A DNA stretch of 64,000 nucleotides from assembly GCA_016871175.1 (NCBI GenBank), contig VFZL01000002.1:124001-188000 (forward strand). The letters are read 5' to 3'. Positions 8,067-17,028 of this stretch are shown here, one piece after another. The notes beneath the pieces are model-generated. The model searched no databases, was not told where the DNA came from, and was given only the letters and a program-made list of their open reading frames with translations. Source of the stretch: Acidimicrobiia bacterium (GTDB lineage: Bacteria; Acidobacteriota; Vicinamibacteria; Vicinamibacterales; CAVVIG01). Position 1 is the stretch's first letter, and the number at the start of each line of letters is the position of its first letter. The translations under genes were made by a program, and so were the position numbers.

Positions 8067-9035
8067 ATGACAACTCGAACGCGTCTCGCGATCGCGGGTG
8101 TAGCGCCGGTCGTCCTCATGGCGTTCGTCACCGTCGCGGGACAGAACCAGCCTCCAGAGGTCAAGGGGAGTGCGCCAGCCGCGGGCTGGGTCCAGCCCCG
8201 CACGCCGGACGGTCAGCCCGACATCCAGGGCATGTGGACCAACTACACGAACACGCCGTTCGAGGTGTTCGACCAGAGCGACCGGCCGGATTTCTACGGC
8301 GGTGACATCGACGGCCGGGGCGCTGGAACCGGCCCGAATAGCTTCCTCAACGACATGCAGGGGCGAAAGTTCACCAAAGGCCGCGCGCTCGTCGTGGACC
8401 CGCCAAGCGGACGAGTGCCGATCATGGAATGGGCCGAGAAGCAGCGCGACTATCGGCTGCTGCACATTCAGGACGACTGGGTGAACTTCACCCCGTGGGA
8501 GCGCTGCATCACCCGCGGCGTGCCCGGCGGCATCTTCCCGCCCGGATACGGTGCGGGCTACCAGATCGTGCAGGGTCCCGGATACGTAGCGATCATCTAC
8601 GAGATGATTCATGAAGCGCGGATGATTCCGGTCGATGGACGTCCGCACCTCCACTCGAACGTCAAACTGTGGAACGGTGACTCGCGCGGGCGCTGGGAGG
8701 GCAACACGCTCGTGGTCGACGTGACCAACTACAACGACAAGGGGAACGTTGCGACCAACGTGGCCACCCAGCGCGTGCGGTCCATCCCGCAAAGCGATCA
8801 GTTGCACGTGGTCGAGCGGTTCACCCGCGTGGACGAAAAGACGATCAACTACGAGGCCACCATCGAGGATCCGAAGGTCTTCACCGCGCCGTGGAAGGTG
8901 GCCATGCCAATGACCCTCGAGCCGGACTACAAGATGTTCGAGTACGCCTGCCACGAGGGAAACCACGCCGTGCCCAACACACTGAGCGCCGGGCGCGCGG
9001 CGGACAAGGGCACCCGAGCGAAGACTTCACAGTAG
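8067..9035 (+). CDS. Secreted protein, DUF6152-associated family (copy A)
   Basis: A 322-residue protein with a Sec signal (to about VTVAGQ). Its mature sequence begins with the family-like TPDGQPDIQGMWTNY. Shared with the next gene are PDG(Q/K)P(D/N)(I/L)xGxW, G(R/K)WEG(N/D)TLVVD, LHVVERFT and YEATIEDPKVFT(A/R)PWK, so the two are paralogs. I know this family only as uncharacterised secreted proteins, often beside DUF6152, with no catalytic signature visible. AGAGG lies upstream of the ATG, and the gap to the DUF6152 gene is only 9 bases. Confidence 0.72.
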   Translation: MTTRTRLAIAGVAPVVLMAFVTVAGQNQPPEVKGSAPAAGWVQPRTPDGQPDIQGMWTNYTNTPFEVFDQSDRPDFYGGDIDGRGAGTGPNSFLNDMQGRKFTKGRALVVDPPSGRVPIMEWAEKQRDYRLLHIQDDWVNFTPWERCITRGVPGGIFPPGYGAGYQIVQGPGYVAIIYEMIHEARMIPVDGRPHLHSNVKLWNGDSRGRWEGNTLVVDVTNYNDKGNVATNVATQRVRSIPQSDQLHVVERFTRVDEKTINYEATIEDPKVFTAPWKVAMPMTLEPDYKMFEYACHEGNHAVPNTLSAGRAADKGTRAKTSQ

Positions 9036-9042
9036 ACCAGTC

Positions 9043-9924
9043 ATGCCGCATGTGGTGAAGCACGCCTTCGTATCGATCGCAGCGGCGGGGATGGCGGTGG
9101 CGATGGCGAGTTGCCAGTCAGTGCCGCAGCCTGCCGCCTCCCAGGCCGCCGCGGCGGCCGCGACGAACATCCCGCGCCAGCCGGACGGCAAGCCGAACCT
9201 GAATGGCATCTGGCAGACCATCGGCTCGGCGCATTGGGACCTCGAGAACCATATCGCGCGTAGCGGTCCGGTGTTGGAGCTCGGCGCGATTGCCGCCGTT
9301 CCGGCCGGCATGAGCGTCGTCGAGGGCGACACCATTCCGTATCAGGAGTGGGCGTCCAAGAAGAAGCAGGAAAACTACGACAACTGGCTCACGCTCGATC
9401 CCGAGGTGAAGTGCTACCTCCCGGGCATCCCTCGCGCGACTTACATGCCCTTCCCGTTTCAGATTCTCCAGTCCCACAACAGCGACATGGTGATGGCATA
9501 CGAATACGCGAGCGCGAGCCGCGTCATCAAGATGGGCCCGACCGAGCCGCCACCCGTCGACACGTGGATGGGGCAGTCCACCGGCAAGTGGGAGGGCGAC
9601 ACGCTCGTCGTCGATACCATCGGCTTCAACGATCGCACGTGGTTCGATCGCGCCGGCAACTTCCACAGCGAGGCACTGCACGTCGTCGAGCGCTTCACGC
9701 CGAAGACCTCGGACCTGATCGAGTATGAAGCGACGATCGAGGATCCGAAGGTCTTCACCCGTCCGTGGAAGATCCGGGTCCCGCTCTATCGACGCCAGGA
9801 CAAGAACGCGCAGCTCCTGGAGTTCAAGTGTGTCGAGTTCGTCGAAGAGATGATGTACGGTCATCTGCGGAAGAAGACCGGCAAGGAGAAGCCATTCGCA
9901 GCCGCCCGGATGCGCTGGCCCTAG
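9043..9924 (+). CDS. Lipoprotein paralog of the preceding secreted protein (copy B)
   Basis: A 293-residue protein. The N-terminus MPHVVKHAFVSIAAAG ends in AMASC-QSV, a reasonable lipobox with C24 as the lipidated residue, so this copy is probably membrane-anchored whereas copy A is soluble. It shares PDGKPNLNGIW, GKWEGDTLVVD, LHVVERFTPK and YEATIEDPKVFTRPWK with copy A. The start lies 7 bases after copy A's stop. It contains VKCYLPGIPRATYMPFP, a conserved-looking segment of unknown role. Function unknown; a soluble/anchored pair acting on one ligand is inference. Confidence 0.72.
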   Translation: MPHVVKHAFVSIAAAGMAVAMASCQSVPQPAASQAAAAAATNIPRQPDGKPNLNGIWQTIGSAHWDLENHIARSGPVLELGAIAAVPAGMSVVEGDTIPYQEWASKKKQENYDNWLTLDPEVKCYLPGIPRATYMPFPFQILQSHNSDMVMAYEYASASRVIKMGPTEPPPVDTWMGQSTGKWEGDTLVVDTIGFNDRTWFDRAGNFHSEALHVVERFTPKTSDLIEYEATIEDPKVFTRPWKIRVPLYRRQDKNAQLLEFKCVEFVEEMMYGHLRKKTGKEKPFAAARMRWP

Positions 9925-10011
9925 TGGGCGTGCGCCCGTCGCGCGTGGAGTCGCGCACGCGGCGCCGCGAGGGTCGGCTCGGGGGTGTGGGGCGTCGCCA
10001 GGGAGGTCACT

Positions 10012-11325
10012 ATGCAACAGGGCCGGCGGGTGGCGGCGACGAGCGCTGCGATTGCGCTAGGCACAGTGGTGAGCGCGGTCCTCACCGCCAGCACGCCCGT
10101 GCCTGCACAGCAACAGGAACCACCGAACCCGGTAGCGGCGACCACGGCGAGCGCCGCGCCTCCTGAACAGCCCATCGTCGTCGTCACCGACGGTCAGCGA
10201 CGGCTGCGCGTCGTTCCGCTCGCGCGCGGGTTGTCGCATCCGTGGGGGATGACGCTGCTGCCAGGTGGTCGCAGCCTGCTGGTGACCGAGCGACCCGGCC
10301 GCCTGCGGATCGTGCGCGACGGCGTTCTCGATCCGACGCCGATCGCTGGAGTTCCCGCCGTCAACCCCACCTTCATCGGCGGCTTGAACGACGTCGCCAT
10401 TCATCCGTCGTTCGCCGAGAACCAGTTCGTCTATCTGACGTACTCGAAAGATGGCCCGCGCGGTGTGACGCTCGCACTCGCGCGAGCCAAGTTCGACGGC
10501 AAGGCGCTCACCGACGTGCGCGACATCTTCGTCGCCGAAGCGTGGGAAGTCCCAGGCGCGCAATCGGGGGGAGGCGGGACCTTCGGCGGGCGAATGCTGT
10601 TCGGCCCTGACGGCCTGCTCTATGTCACCGTCGGCGATCGGGACGTCAAGGTTCTGACCGATGACCCATCGGTACGGAGTCGGGCGCAGAGTCTTCGCAG
10701 CCATACAGGGAAGGTGCTTCGGCTGCGAGACGATGGGAGTGTGCCGCCGGACAATCCGTTCGTTGGGCGTGCCGACGCGCTGCCGGAGATCTTCACGTAC
10801 GGGCACCGCAACCCGTACGGACTCGCGTTCCACCCGCAGATCGGCGCGCTCTGGGAGTGTGAGTTCGGCCCGATGGGCGGTGACGAGCTGAACGTGCTCG
10901 TGGCGGGTCGCAACTACGGCTGGCCGCTGGTCTCGCTTGGCAAGAACTACAGCGGCCTGCCCGTTTCCGAGGATCCGTGGTGGCGGCCCGGGATCGAGAT
11001 GCCAGCGTATGCCTGGAATCCGTCCGCCAATCCCACGAACATCCTCTTCTATACGGGTTCCTCGTTCGCGGGCTGGCGCAACAGTTTGTTCGTCAGCGGC
11101 CTCGGAAGCAAGCAGATCCAGCGGTTGACGCTCAACCGGCAGGGCGCGATCGTGGGCCGACCGGAGGTCTTGCTGGCCCAGCTGGGCCTGCGGTTCCGTG
11201 ATATCCGTCAGAGCGCCGACGGATCATTGTACGTCCTCACGGAAGGGCGACCGTCGGGCAACGATGACGTGGATGGATCGGTGCTTCGGATCGAACCGGC
11301 GCCGGCTGCATCAGAGAAGCCGTGA
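10012..11325 (+). CDS. PQQ-dependent sugar dehydrogenase (soluble aldose dehydrogenase type)
   Basis: A 437-residue exported protein from the ATG at 10012, preceded by GGGAGGT. The signal covers about residues 1-34. It has the glucose/sorbosone dehydrogenase six-bladed propeller, with GGRSLLVTERPGRLRIV, GLNDVAIHPSFAEN, LFGPDGLLYVTVGDRD, YGHRNPYGLAFHP (the PQQ-binding His/Arg region) and ECEFGPMGGDELNVL. Related soluble sGDH/Asd enzymes oxidise aldose sugars at C1 in the periplasm and pass electrons to quinones or cytochromes. I saw no PQQ biosynthesis genes in the window. It is separated by 87 bases from the paralog genes and probably shares their transcript. Confidence 0.88.
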   Translation: MQQGRRVAATSAAIALGTVVSAVLTASTPVPAQQQEPPNPVAATTASAAPPEQPIVVVTDGQRRLRVVPLARGLSHPWGMTLLPGGRSLLVTERPGRLRIVRDGVLDPTPIAGVPAVNPTFIGGLNDVAIHPSFAENQFVYLTYSKDGPRGVTLALARAKFDGKALTDVRDIFVAEAWEVPGAQSGGGGTFGGRMLFGPDGLLYVTVGDRDVKVLTDDPSVRSRAQSLRSHTGKVLRLRDDGSVPPDNPFVGRADALPEIFTYGHRNPYGLAFHPQIGALWECEFGPMGGDELNVLVAGRNYGWPLVSLGKNYSGLPVSEDPWWRPGIEMPAYAWNPSANPTNILFYTGSSFAGWRNSLFVSGLGSKQIQRLTLNRQGAIVGRPEVLLAQLGLRFRDIRQSADGSLYVLTEGRPSGNDDVDGSVLRIEPAPAASEKP

Positions 11326-11382
11326 GAGGTGGTCGGCGCCGGCGGGCGAGAGCCGAGCGCAGAGAGGAAGCTGGGAGCTCGT

Positions 11383-11766
11383 ATGGCGATTGTGGGCGCG
11401 CACATGTTGCTGTACACACAGGAGGCGGAAGCGCTTCGCGCCACGCTCCGAGACGTCTTTCAGCTGCCGTACGTGGATGCGGGCGACGGCTGGTTGATCT
11501 TTGCGCTACCGCCGTCTGAGCTGGGGGTGCACCCGGCCGGGGGGCCGACGTACGATTCTGGCGTTCGGCATCAAGCGTCGTTCATGTGCGACGACATTCA
11601 CGCCACTGTCGCAGATCTCACAGCCAAGGGCATCAGCTTCGAGGGCGAGCCGCGGGATGAGGGCTACGGCATCACCATCATGATGACGCTGCCCGGAGGA
11701 GTTCGGGTCCAGCTCTACCAGCCGCGCCACGCGATGGCGATCACGCCCGCGTCCGTGCGCCGGTGA
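11383..11766 (+). CDS. VOC-superfamily (glyoxalase-like) protein
   Basis: A 128-residue protein from the ATG at 11383 (GGGAG upstream). It has the split beta-alpha-beta-beta-beta layout of the vicinal-oxygen-chelate fold: GAHMLLYTQEAEALRATLRD at the start of module 1, then CDDIHATVADLTAKGISFEG and MMTLPGGVRVQLYQPRH in module 2. The usual metal ligands are plausible (H near the N-terminus, E or Q on late strands) but not certain. There is no signal peptide, so it is cytosolic. It is last in the run and ends 14 bases from the convergent threonine-aldolase-like gene. Substrate unknown. Confidence 0.75.
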   Translation: MAIVGAHMLLYTQEAEALRATLRDVFQLPYVDAGDGWLIFALPPSELGVHPAGGPTYDSGVRHQASFMCDDIHATVADLTAKGISFEGEPRDEGYGITIMMTLPGGVRVQLYQPRHAMAITPASVRR

Positions 11767-11780
11767 CACGACGCGCCCGG

Positions 11781-12959
11781 TCACGCCGAGAGCGCACCGT
11801 CGAACGCCTGCATCAACTCCGACACGGGTCGTCGAACGATGGTTTCGTTGGTCGCGATGAGAAACGTCGCACCAGCGTTGGCCGCGCCCAACACGACTCC
11901 GCGCGATGCGAGCCGCTGGCGAAAGACGGCTGAGTCGACGCCTCGTACCGTCAGCCGCATCAGGTTCGTCCCGCTGGGCTCACGCGCAACCGAGAACTGC
12001 GGGTGCTGATTCAGGCGCGAGGAGAGAGCTTCGGACGCGTGAATGGCGCGCCGATACCGCTCCCCAAATCCGTCGACGTAGTGGAGAGCCACGGCGGCCG
12101 ATGTCCAGGCCTCGCTCAACCCGCCGCCGAACATGCGGCGTGTGTGGTACATCCCGTCGAGCAGGTCGCGCGGTCCGGCGAGGATGGCGCCGAACGACGC
12201 GTTCAAGTACTTGTAGAGCGAAACGTATACCGTGTCGAATGGCTTGGCGTACTCGGCGACGGCCGTTCCCGTGTAGTCAGACTCGAGGAAGAGCCGCGCC
12301 CCGTCGAGGTGCAACCGCATGCCGGCGCGCCGCGCGAGCGTGATGACCGCCGCCCGCTCGGCCGGGTCGAAGACCTGCCCCCGCATGCGGCGGACGGGGC
12401 TCTCGATCGACACGACGCCGATTCGCGTGTCGACGCGTCCCGTCGCATTCAGGTCGATCAGCCGCTGCAGCTCAGCGGAGGTGAATGACGCGCGGCCCTC
12501 TGCGAGAGGCATCAGCGTGATGTTGCTCAGCGCCTGCACGCAATCGCCGCTGTCCAGATAGATGTGGCTCTCGGCTTGGACTACTGCGCGCCCGCGTCCG
12601 CCCGCCAGCGCCCGGATCGCCAGGTTGTTCGCCAGCGTGCCGGTGGGCATGAAGATGGCGCGCTCCTTCCCCAGGAGTGTCGCCATGCGTGATTCGAGCT
12701 CCTCCACCACGCCGCCGAGGATGTAGCTGTCGGACACGATGCCGCGATCGGCCAAGGTCGTGAGGACGTGCGCGTACTGCCGCGGTGTGAGCCCTAATCC
12801 GTCGCCCGTCAAACGAACGGTGGTGTCTTTGGCGGGATCGTCCGCAGCGACCTGGGGCGCGCCCATGGCGTGGACCTGCGGGACCGGAATCCATGCTGCC
12901 GCCGAGACCGTGCCAAGTGCACTCGCGCCGCCCAGCTTGAACAGACGCCGACGTCCCAT
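11781..12959 (-). CDS. Threonine-aldolase-like PLP enzyme with Tat signal
   Basis: A 392-residue protein from the ATG at 12959, preceded by GAGAGG. The N-terminus MGRRRLFKLGGASALGT is a twin-arginine-type signal followed by a hydrophobic stretch, so export in folded, PLP-loaded form is predicted. The body is the beta-eliminating lyase/threonine aldolase fold: FMPTGTLANN (103-112), SHIYLDSG (131-138), HLDGARLF with the PLP-N1 aspartate D219, and VSLYKYLNASFGAILAG with the Schiff-base lysine K250. These enzymes cleave beta-hydroxy amino acids, giving glycine and an aldehyde. A Tat-exported member is unusual. It lies 160 bases downstream of the halogenase-like gene on the same strand. Confidence 0.83.
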   Translation of the reverse strand: MGRRRLFKLGGASALGTVSAAAWIPVPQVHAMGAPQVAADDPAKDTTVRLTGDGLGLTPRQYAHVLTTLADRGIVSDSYILGGVVEELESRMATLLGKERAIFMPTGTLANNLAIRALAGGRGRAVVQAESHIYLDSGDCVQALSNITLMPLAEGRASFTSAELQRLIDLNATGRVDTRIGVVSIESPVRRMRGQVFDPAERAAVITLARRAGMRLHLDGARLFLESDYTGTAVAEYAKPFDTVYVSLYKYLNASFGAILAGPRDLLDGMYHTRRMFGGGLSEAWTSAAVALHYVDGFGERYRRAIHASEALSSRLNQHPQFSVAREPSGTNLMRLTVRGVDSAVFRQRLASRGVVLGAANAGATFLIATNETIVRRPVSELMQAFDGALSA

Positions 12960-13118
12960 GCCTCTCGAGAACGCGCCTTTCACGTGCAAGCGAGCCTCAC
13001 CTTCGCACGGAGTATAGCAGCCAGCCGGCGCGGGCCACCGCCCTGACGGGCCAGGAGCTTTCACCACTCGAGACCCAGCAGTACGCTGCCCTTGCACTCC
13101 GCCGGATGACGGAAGAGT

Positions 13119-14624
13119 TCAAGCGGGTGTGCTCGACCCGGCGGCAAACGGCGCGGGCACGAGCACCCCCTCGGCGACCAACACAGACAGCGCGCGGAGG
13201 AAGTCGGTCACGGGCACCGGCGCGACATGTCGACAGTACGTGTCGAACAGATCCGCGACGGTCCGGCCGTCCTGCGAGGCACGTCCCAGCGCAAGAAGGT
13301 CGACGCCGGCGACGTACCGAAGGGGAGTCAGCGGCGTGCGAATCGCCTCTTCCACGATGATCTCGTGGCCGCGAACGACGCTATAGGGGACGAGACGAGC
13401 CGCGTGGTTCCATCGCCAGCGCACCTCGTCTGCGGTGCGAAGACGCTCGTGCGCGGCTTTGACGTCGGGTCCGCGGAGCAGGGCGTTGACGTCGGGCACG
13501 GCGTTGGCCGTGTCCCGTGCCAACGCTCGTCTGGTCCAGAACGGACTGGGGTGGTACGCGGCCGCTTGCTCCGCAAACTCGAGCGTGCGCGCCCGCTCAG
13601 CGGCGTACACCTCATGCTCACGGCGAGTGAAGTGGTCGAACGCGATTCCGGCGCGCGACGAGTCGACGAGCGCCGTGTGCAGCGCGACGGCTCCGAGCCA
13701 ACCTGAGGCGAGCGCCTTCTTCACGCCGAACGAGGAGAGCGGGTCGATGCAGCAGGCCGCGTCGCCGACGAGCAGGAAGGTCGGTCCTGCCATGATCGTC
13801 GCCGTGTACATGGAGGCGTCACAGGCCCACACACGCTCGAGCGTCGCGCCAGTCGTGCTGGCGCCGACGTGCCGCGTCTTGTCCAACTCCTTCGCGTAAG
13901 CGCGCGCGATCGGACCTCGCGACGTACGCGTCGTGGCGGCGTCGACCACCACGGCGACCTGCCGCGCCGACGGGCTCGATCCGAGCGACCATCCCCAGCC
14001 GTCCTCATAGGTTTCGACCAAGGTCCTGTCGCCATAGTTCTCTGGCCACGCCCCGTCGTGGTGCCAGAGCCCGAGGTATGCCTGCATCCGGTGAGCGGGG
14101 TCATAGCGACGCAGCCCTTGGCGGGCGACAACGCCGGTTCGTCCCGAGGCGTCGACCACGAATCGTGCCCGAACGCTCTGGGAGGTGCCGGCAGTCTCGT
14201 AATAGACTTGGGCCGGATCGCTCCCCTCACATGAGACCGACCGCACGGTCGCTGGCAGGATCTCGGCGCCGGCTGTTTCGGCTTCTCGGAGCAGCAGCGC
14301 GTCGAGCTCTGGTCGGAGGACCTGAAGGCCGTGGCTGGCGCCATCAGCGTCGAAGGTTTCGTCGCGGCCGTCGGCGAGCCCCCACCACACAACATTGCCG
14401 CGGTTGGCAGGGAAGCCGTGTCGCTCGATCGCGCTGAGCACGCCGATCGCCTGCATCAGTTTGCGACCGCTCGGAGGAATGGACTCGATCTGACCGCGCG
14501 TCGGCGCGCGCGGCCGGTTCAAGACGGCGATTCGGTGGCCCCAGGAGGCCAGGAGCCTGGCGATGGCGCTCCCGGCTGGGCCGCCCCCAATCACGACGAC
14601 ATCGAGGCAAGGCTCCGCGCTCAT
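13119..14624 (-). CDS. Halogenase-like FAD-dependent oxidoreductase
   Basis: A 501-residue protein from the ATG at 14624; a longer frame would overlap the divergent neighbour. VVVIGGGPAGSAIARLLASWGH is the FAD loop and LVGDAACCIDPLSSFGVKKAL the second FAD motif, in the style of tryptophan-halogenase/LodB-like flavoproteins. DGWGWSLGSS sits where flavin halogenases carry WxWxIP, but the isoleucine-proline is lost and no halogenase lysine is obvious. A C-terminal extension of about 150 residues is present. It may be a modification flavoprotein (LodB-like, maturing another enzyme) or a monooxygenase. It sits directly upstream of the Tat threonine-aldolase-like gene. Substrate unknown. Confidence 0.72.
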   Translation of the reverse strand: MSAEPCLDVVVIGGGPAGSAIARLLASWGHRIAVLNRPRAPTRGQIESIPPSGRKLMQAIGVLSAIERHGFPANRGNVVWWGLADGRDETFDADGASHGLQVLRPELDALLLREAETAGAEILPATVRSVSCEGSDPAQVYYETAGTSQSVRARFVVDASGRTGVVARQGLRRYDPAHRMQAYLGLWHHDGAWPENYGDRTLVETYEDGWGWSLGSSPSARQVAVVVDAATTRTSRGPIARAYAKELDKTRHVGASTTGATLERVWACDASMYTATIMAGPTFLLVGDAACCIDPLSSFGVKKALASGWLGAVALHTALVDSSRAGIAFDHFTRREHEVYAAERARTLEFAEQAAAYHPSPFWTRRALARDTANAVPDVNALLRGPDVKAAHERLRTADEVRWRWNHAARLVPYSVVRGHEIIVEEAIRTPLTPLRYVAGVDLLALGRASQDGRTVADLFDTYCRHVAPVPVTDFLRALSVLVAEGVLVPAPFAAGSSTPA

Positions 14625-14739
14625 CAGATGCTTGTCCGAACGGCCTTGGCCGTCCGCCGATGCACTGGCCGCTCGCCGATTGTGCCACCAGTTGGTCGTG
14701 TGCTGACGTAAAGGTCTGACCTCTCCACACCGATAGGCC

Positions 14740-15177
14740 GTGAGAACCGTGCCTACGCGTCTTGTCCTGCTGGCAGCGTTGACCCTGGTGGTTGCAGGCG
14801 CTGAACCTCGAACCTCCCCAGCACTCGCGTGGGTGGACTGCGCGCCATGGGACGGGCCCGCGTTCAGCGTCGTCGTCGGACGCCCTGGCGACAAGACGGT
14901 CGATCCGGAGCGGCCCTGGCTGAGCATCGCGATTTGGCATCCGGTCGGCTCACGTCATGGCGTGACGTACCGGTTCCCGGACAACGAAGGGAAGACCGGC
15001 GCCGTGTCTTTCGAGGGCTCCGCCTTCCCAGGCGCGTCCGGTAACGTGAGCTTTCCGCGCGCAACGCCCGCAGACAAGATTCACGGCAGGTTCGATCTCG
15101 TCGCGCCGAACGGTCGCCGTCTCTCCGGCCAGTTTCGGGGCGACTGGCAGTCCCGCCAGATGTTCTGCGGCACGTAA
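14740..15177 (+). CDS. Small secreted protein of unknown function
   Basis: A 145-residue protein from the GTG at 14740, with a signal peptide to about VVAGAEP or SPALA. The mature domain of about 115 residues has C34 and a penultimate-region cysteine (MFCGT) that could pair in a disulfide. IHGRFDLVAPNGRRLSGQFRGDW near the end resembles small secreted beta-sheet proteins. I do not recognise a family. It is divergent from the halogenase-like gene, with a 115-base intergenic space. Confidence 0.58.
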   Translation: MRTVPTRLVLLAALTLVVAGAEPRTSPALAWVDCAPWDGPAFSVVVGRPGDKTVDPERPWLSIAIWHPVGSRHGVTYRFPDNEGKTGAVSFEGSAFPGASGNVSFPRATPADKIHGRFDLVAPNGRRLSGQFRGDWQSRQMFCGT

Positions 15178-15384
15178 CGGTCTACGCCCTCGGCGGCCAA
15201 CGCCACCGCACGTTGAAGGCGTCCGGCGGCAGCGTGAGCGCCGCGACGACGTCGGCTAGGTCAGCTTCGCCACTGTGGGGACCACCAGGTTCTCGCGGCG
15301 GGTGTTTGGGGTTGAGCGCGAATCGGCGAGACGAACAAACAGCGAATGCGCTAGGCTCCCGCCCAGCGTCGGAACACGCAGGCC

Positions 15385-17028
15385 GTGGAAGACAGGCTTC
15401 TTCATCTCGACGTTCTGATCCTCGACTGCCAGGCCACCGCTGCCGCCCCTCGCGGTCATCTGCTCGAGGTCGGATGGACGCGCCTGACGTCGATGGCGGT
15501 CGCGCGCGCGCAGACCTGTCTCGTGGCGCTTCCTGAGGGCGCGCGGATCCCACCGGCGGTCGCTCGAATCACCGGGATCTCCGACGCGATGGTGCGCACC
15601 GGGCAGGACAGACTCACCGTGTGGGCACACGTCGCTCGCGAAACCGCCCGTCTGCCGCGGCCGGCGCCGACGGTCATCCATTTCGCGCGCTTCGAACGGC
15701 CCTTCCTGACTTCGCTGGCCCCCGTGGCCGACTCGCCTCTGCTCGACGTGATCTGCACGCATGAAGTCGCACGCAGACTCTTACCCGATCTGCCCCGCCG
15801 GTCGCTGCGCGCGTTGGCCGGCTACTTCGGACAAGCCGTCGGGCCGCTGCGTCGCAGCGCGGACCACGTCGAAGCGACCGCCTACGTGTGGCGTGCCCTG
15901 GTGGCGCTCCTGGAGTCGCACGGCGTCACGACGTGGAACGCCCTCCGCGCCTGGTTCGCTGCCCCGACCGATCGCCCATCGCATCGCTCGAGGCGGGTGT
16001 GGCCGATCGCGCGTGAGCTGCGGCTCGACCTGCCTGACGCTCCCGGAGTCTACCGCCTGCTGCGCCGCAGCGGCGATGTGCTCTACATCGGCAAAGCCGT
16101 GTCGCTTCGGCGGCGTGTCAACAGCTACTTCCGTCACCAGACCGGCGTGTCCGAGCGGATGCTCGAGATGCTGACCCATGCCCGCGACGTCTCGTTCCAG
16201 CTCGTGTCGACGGCGCTGGAGGCCGCCCTGCTCGAGCCCGACGAGATCAAGCGCCACCGCCCTCCGTACAACATCGCGCTCACCGAAGACGATCGGATGC
16301 TGTGGTTCGCTTCGGCCGATTTCGCGCAGCGAGCCACATGCCCTTCAGACGCCCGTCGGGTGGGCCCGATCGCATCTCCGGACACCATCGATCGTTTCGC
16401 GGCCCTCGCGCACGATCGTGCCGATGTCCTGTCGCAAGGCCGTTGGGGTCCTGACGCCGCCACGTTCGAGGCCGGACTGACCCGACTGCGCGACGCGCAT
16501 CGCGAGTTGAAGCGCATGGATTGCGCGCCGCGCGCGCGGCTGTTGCGCCTCGGCGTCGGGTTGTGGCGTGAAGGCCGGCGTGATCATGACCTGGATCACG
16601 ACGATGCGGAGCGCGAGAGCCGAGAGCTGCCCTGGACCCCGGAACTCGTCGAACGCGCGCTCGAGTGGATCGCCGTGCGCGCGATCCTCGCACGACGCCG
16701 TGCGCGCTGGCTCACGCGTCTCATGGACGCCGCGATCGTGTGGCGCGAGCCTGGTAGCGACCGGACGCGCCTGTTGATGCTGGAGCGAGGCGACGTGGTG
16801 TCGTGCACCGACACATCGCCGGACCGAGGCGTGCCACTGGCCCCCGGCCGCGAACGGCCCGAGGCGGAGCAGCGCGCGGCGCTGACGCTGGCACGCTACG
16901 ACCGCCTGCGCGTGGTGACCACGGAGCTGAAGCGGGTGATAGCCGCCGGCGGGTTCGTGGCAGTCCACCAGCGCACGAGGCCGGCTCTCACCGGCGCGCG
17001 GCTAGATGCCGCGCTGTCCAAGGTGTGA
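15385..17028 (+). CDS. Degenerate DEDDh-exonuclease domain fused to GIY-YIG nuclease (UvrC-N/Cho-like)
   Basis: A 547-residue protein (GTG start). Residues about 8-175 have the DnaQ/epsilon exonuclease fold, but catalytic positions are changed: D14 is kept while the DxE glutamate is Q16 (ILDCQATA), HxxxFD is HFARFE (E104), and the HxxxxD pair aligns with R156 and H161 (RRSADH). Residues about 217-298 are a UvrC-type GIY-YIG domain with good motifs: PGVYRLL, VLYIGKAVSLRRRV, EAALLEPDEIKRHRPPYN, with metal-ligand glutamate E279. The C-terminal 250 residues are Arg-rich and unassigned. DnaQ-UvrC fusions and Cho cut damaged DNA; here incision is plausible and exonuclease activity doubtful. Confidence 0.8.
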   Translation: MEDRLLHLDVLILDCQATAAAPRGHLLEVGWTRLTSMAVARAQTCLVALPEGARIPPAVARITGISDAMVRTGQDRLTVWAHVARETARLPRPAPTVIHFARFERPFLTSLAPVADSPLLDVICTHEVARRLLPDLPRRSLRALAGYFGQAVGPLRRSADHVEATAYVWRALVALLESHGVTTWNALRAWFAAPTDRPSHRSRRVWPIARELRLDLPDAPGVYRLLRRSGDVLYIGKAVSLRRRVNSYFRHQTGVSERMLEMLTHARDVSFQLVSTALEAALLEPDEIKRHRPPYNIALTEDDRMLWFASADFAQRATCPSDARRVGPIASPDTIDRFAALAHDRADVLSQGRWGPDAATFEAGLTRLRDAHRELKRMDCAPRARLLRLGVGLWREGRRDHDLDHDDAERESRELPWTPELVERALEWIAVRAILARRRARWLTRLMDAAIVWREPGSDRTRLLMLERGDVVSCTDTSPDRGVPLAPGRERPEAEQRAALTLARYDRLRVVTTELKRVIAAGGFVAVHQRTRPALTGARLDAALSKV

